Source: a virus. Taken from it: DNA of 64,000 bases. The notes beneath the pieces were generated by a model. That model had not been told where the DNA came from. It searched no databases and saw nothing but the letters and a program-made list of their open reading frames with translations. Where the stretch lies: the IMG/VR virus record IMGVR_UViG_3300032220_001630, positions 39,136 through 103,135 of that record. One strand, written 5' to 3'. Below are positions 63,201 through 64,000 of this stretch, one piece after another; the first letter of the stretch is position 1, and every line of letters starts with the position of its first letter. The translations under genes were made by a program, and so were the position numbers.

Positions 63201-63782
63201 GATCTTGAAAGACCTGCTGTTACTACAAGTACAATGGTTTATCCAGCTTTTAGACATGCTCTAGGATTTGAGGTAGATGCTAATAGTACAAGTTCAGGAA
63301 CTGGAGGTACTCAAACATTAGCAATACAGCAATTAGAATTTTATAGTGCTAGCTCTAGTGCAGCTTTTGGTACCGATGACAATGCTTATCCTAATAAATT
63401 AGGATTTGTTGAATCTGACGAGTATTTATGCGGAAAATTCTCTTGCGGATCGTATTTATTTATTGCCCCTACTAATCACACTGCAGTACAGGTGGAAGGA
63501 TCAACACAGCTAGCTAAGAAAACATTAGAATTTGGACAAGAAAATTCTATAACAGTTCCTATAATTTTCCAAATGAGAGCTCAGGATAAATTAGGATATG
63601 TTGGAGGATGGAGACAGGCAGGTAACCTTAAAAATATAACTTACAGTAAGAAAATAGGTATTGATGTACAGGTTAAGAATGAGGATTTATTTTCATTCGA
63701 TGTACTTATATCAGGAAGCTATACTAAGACATCTCTAGTATCTCCAGCTTATTCTCAAACAGTAATCACATCTAAGAAATAA
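60300..63782 (+). CDS. Large fibre/baseplate protein with coiled coil and Fn3-like region
   Basis: The N-terminal part has a long helix (SSLIAQFLRLQKNSLEIINKL). A coiled coil lies at about residues 431-500 (SSIDRAIDQTRKQISDLTTT). A fibronectin-III-like domain follows at about 514-654 (YRVRGFWPIPEP, then VEIQVQAISEAGWPTNP). The C-terminal half is beta-rich with Gly/Ser/Asn. At 1160 residues it is a probable tail fibre or baseplate appendage; receptor-binding ability is inferred from plan only. Confidence 0.5.
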   Translation: MSNTKNSFSSLIAQFLRLQKNSLEIINKLNDVATSSKDSVEIEFLMDDNTSENIQIPSYGFLKSEINRLDQNILALSGMEDNTANIRKSDGTVAKIYQATVLKDPNSPSSLQVPGTFQARNNWFFESFLNPLLYISVDVENQIPDNSEKVLVKRIIASTQSDIQKQYFDANIKGRNDLSDEDYIAALESQGIAYFTDEQINELELRTIRYTGSFGVLRIFDEETQTTENGITTTNTVRKYKLSTFRYNDTLATTTDSRTLAKGDQLITPGGTKYEISSIDYTDYTVSLRRLFGFEAIQIGDGSLTIFSNTLSNRTVEVNVGFDERQAIFIKSIDGDFNVASSSYSPGITFWSNELQINTSDGVQTLSDFYNSQVSDFGQIFIAAAKEKTIPAVYGQSPAAPIVSAENFKVVQVNSQITDSKENKAFKEKIQVKTSLKNEISSIDRAIDQTRKQISDLTTTSTKKAPTAEFKKLSDKITTLTKDKTNKTDLLSTTITDLNNITTTTPALVEPPKYRVRGFWPIPEPITDAKTGEQNIIQFNVRYRYLSLTGNPNGTTQIDFVDNDGVKRAGQFSNWTQFKSDLRKKVYDENTGTYTWKIEDVSDANTVNINQLDVAITRGEKVEIQVQAISEAGWPTNPLTSDWSTSITVDFPADLAVQIDNTPFITQNMSDQTIVQIQAELQAKGLDQHLSTSFTSGDKYYGHTSNAISSGFFDANGVAIDLFQKLTQIDNELQSLRALIAKAKGTLGVYIRSGNASTKVNPGSTVNLFAGYYDQLIDLSNPNNKGKIATVTYYIELRNEAATPLELSSLIPGGQGVHAPQTIVGQTDYNNNRKYGDTPLQLSGVVASQVDTTAPGDFVQALGYQSGNAYSQFVYPRYKSVGLDENLYFTPATSLPWGISNGTSNLPINNYGILMPFDPATTSAPNLGTNINIWNGAYTSSVPDGSGYLNEFCVHVSHPSLNGDVFSDLERPAVTTSTMVYPAFRHALGFEVDANSTSSGTGGTQTLAIQQLEFYSASSSAAFGTDDNAYPNKLGFVESDEYLCGKFSCGSYLFIAPTNHTAVQVEGSTQLAKKTLEFGQENSITVPIIFQMRAQDKLGYVGGWRQAGNLKNITYSKKIGIDVQVKNEDLFSFDVLISGSYTKTSLVSPAYSQTVITSKK

Positions 63783-63789
63783 TTAGAAA

Positions 63790-64000
63790 TTGGCAAGGAA
63801 AATAATAAAACAGACGGCTTCGTTTGGGGTTCTTAGGGCTAATCCAAGAATTTCTGGTAATGTAAAAATTACGGTTGATTCAAATAGCGATATTTGGCTT
63901 AATTCGATAGACTCGAATCAAGAAATGTCAAACCAAGCATATAAGGGATTTAGAATATCCCCTGAATCATCTTTTGACAGGGATCTTTATACCTTTTTCA
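63790..64000 (+). CDS. Truncated structural protein at right edge (TTG start)
   Basis: TTG 63790 opens a frame without stop to the window end, 70 residues. The start ARKIIKQTASFGVLRANPRI, then GNVKITVDSNSDIWLNSIDS, resembles a conserved structural-protein N-terminus of large marine myoviruses (R-x-N-P-x-x-x-G-N-V-K). No ATG fits better. It is 7 bases after the previous stop. A further virion structural protein is expected. Confidence 0.55.
   Translation, partial: MARKIIKQTASFGVLRANPRISGNVKITVDSNSDIWLNSIDSNQEMSNQAYKGFRISPESSFDRDLYTFF

Overview
The window is a piece of a large, AT-rich, contractile-tailed (T4-like, myovirus-type) phage genome. The diagnosis rests on a baseplate module: a LysM/gp53-like protein, a gpD/gp27-like hub, a gp5-type OB-fold spike, a gp25-like wedge protein, a gp6/J-like wedge protein and a giant gp7-position protein. 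A phage-type PhoH ATPase and several small proteins with T4-like capsid-targeting N-termini support it. Most starts lack a Shine-Dalgarno sequence and instead have A-rich upstream DNA. That is typical of Bacteroidota and suggests, without proving, a Bacteroidota host.

Region 1 (1-8.4 kb) holds probable internal head proteins and enzymes. There is a partial virion-type protein, a P-loop kinase, an AsnB-type amidotransferase/synthetase, and a RimK-like ATP-grasp ligase fused to a retropepsin-like domain. A three-gene minus-strand operon follows, ending in an extremely Glu-rich protein. Six proteins here share the motif [IL]xx[YF]xxF, which resembles the T4 capsid-targeting sequence.

Region 2 (8.5-27.6 kb) is a nearly gap-free block of 26 co-oriented sugar genes, many joined by 4-base ATGA overlaps. 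It includes DxD glycosyltransferases, a GT10 fucosyltransferase-like protein, FkbM and other methyltransferases, a PIG-L deacetylase, GSCFA and WbqC proteins, and epimerases. It also encodes GDP-fucose synthesis (gmd, fcl) and two Kdo steps (kdsD, kdsA). The block could build a glycan on the virion or remodel the host envelope.

Region 3 (27.8-43.6 kb) encodes small proteins, a Nudix hydrolase, and the tail/baseplate hub genes. One baseplate protein carries fourteen 23-24-residue tandem repeats. Next come the spike, a 1707-residue protein of unknown role, and a protein with about four S1 RNA-binding domains, closed by a strong terminator.

Region 4 (43.7-64 kb) encodes an amidoligase-like protein, a neck-like protein, small proteins (one two-TM, one tandem DUF1508), gp25, gp6 and a 2257-residue baseplate/adhesin protein with two predicted beta-propellers. 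PhoH lies on the minus strand, followed by large fibre-like proteins and a truncated structural gene at the right edge. A recurring TGA(A)TATATA motif a few bases before several transcription units looks like the phage's late promoter. I saw no tRNA, rRNA, CRISPR array or insertion sequence.
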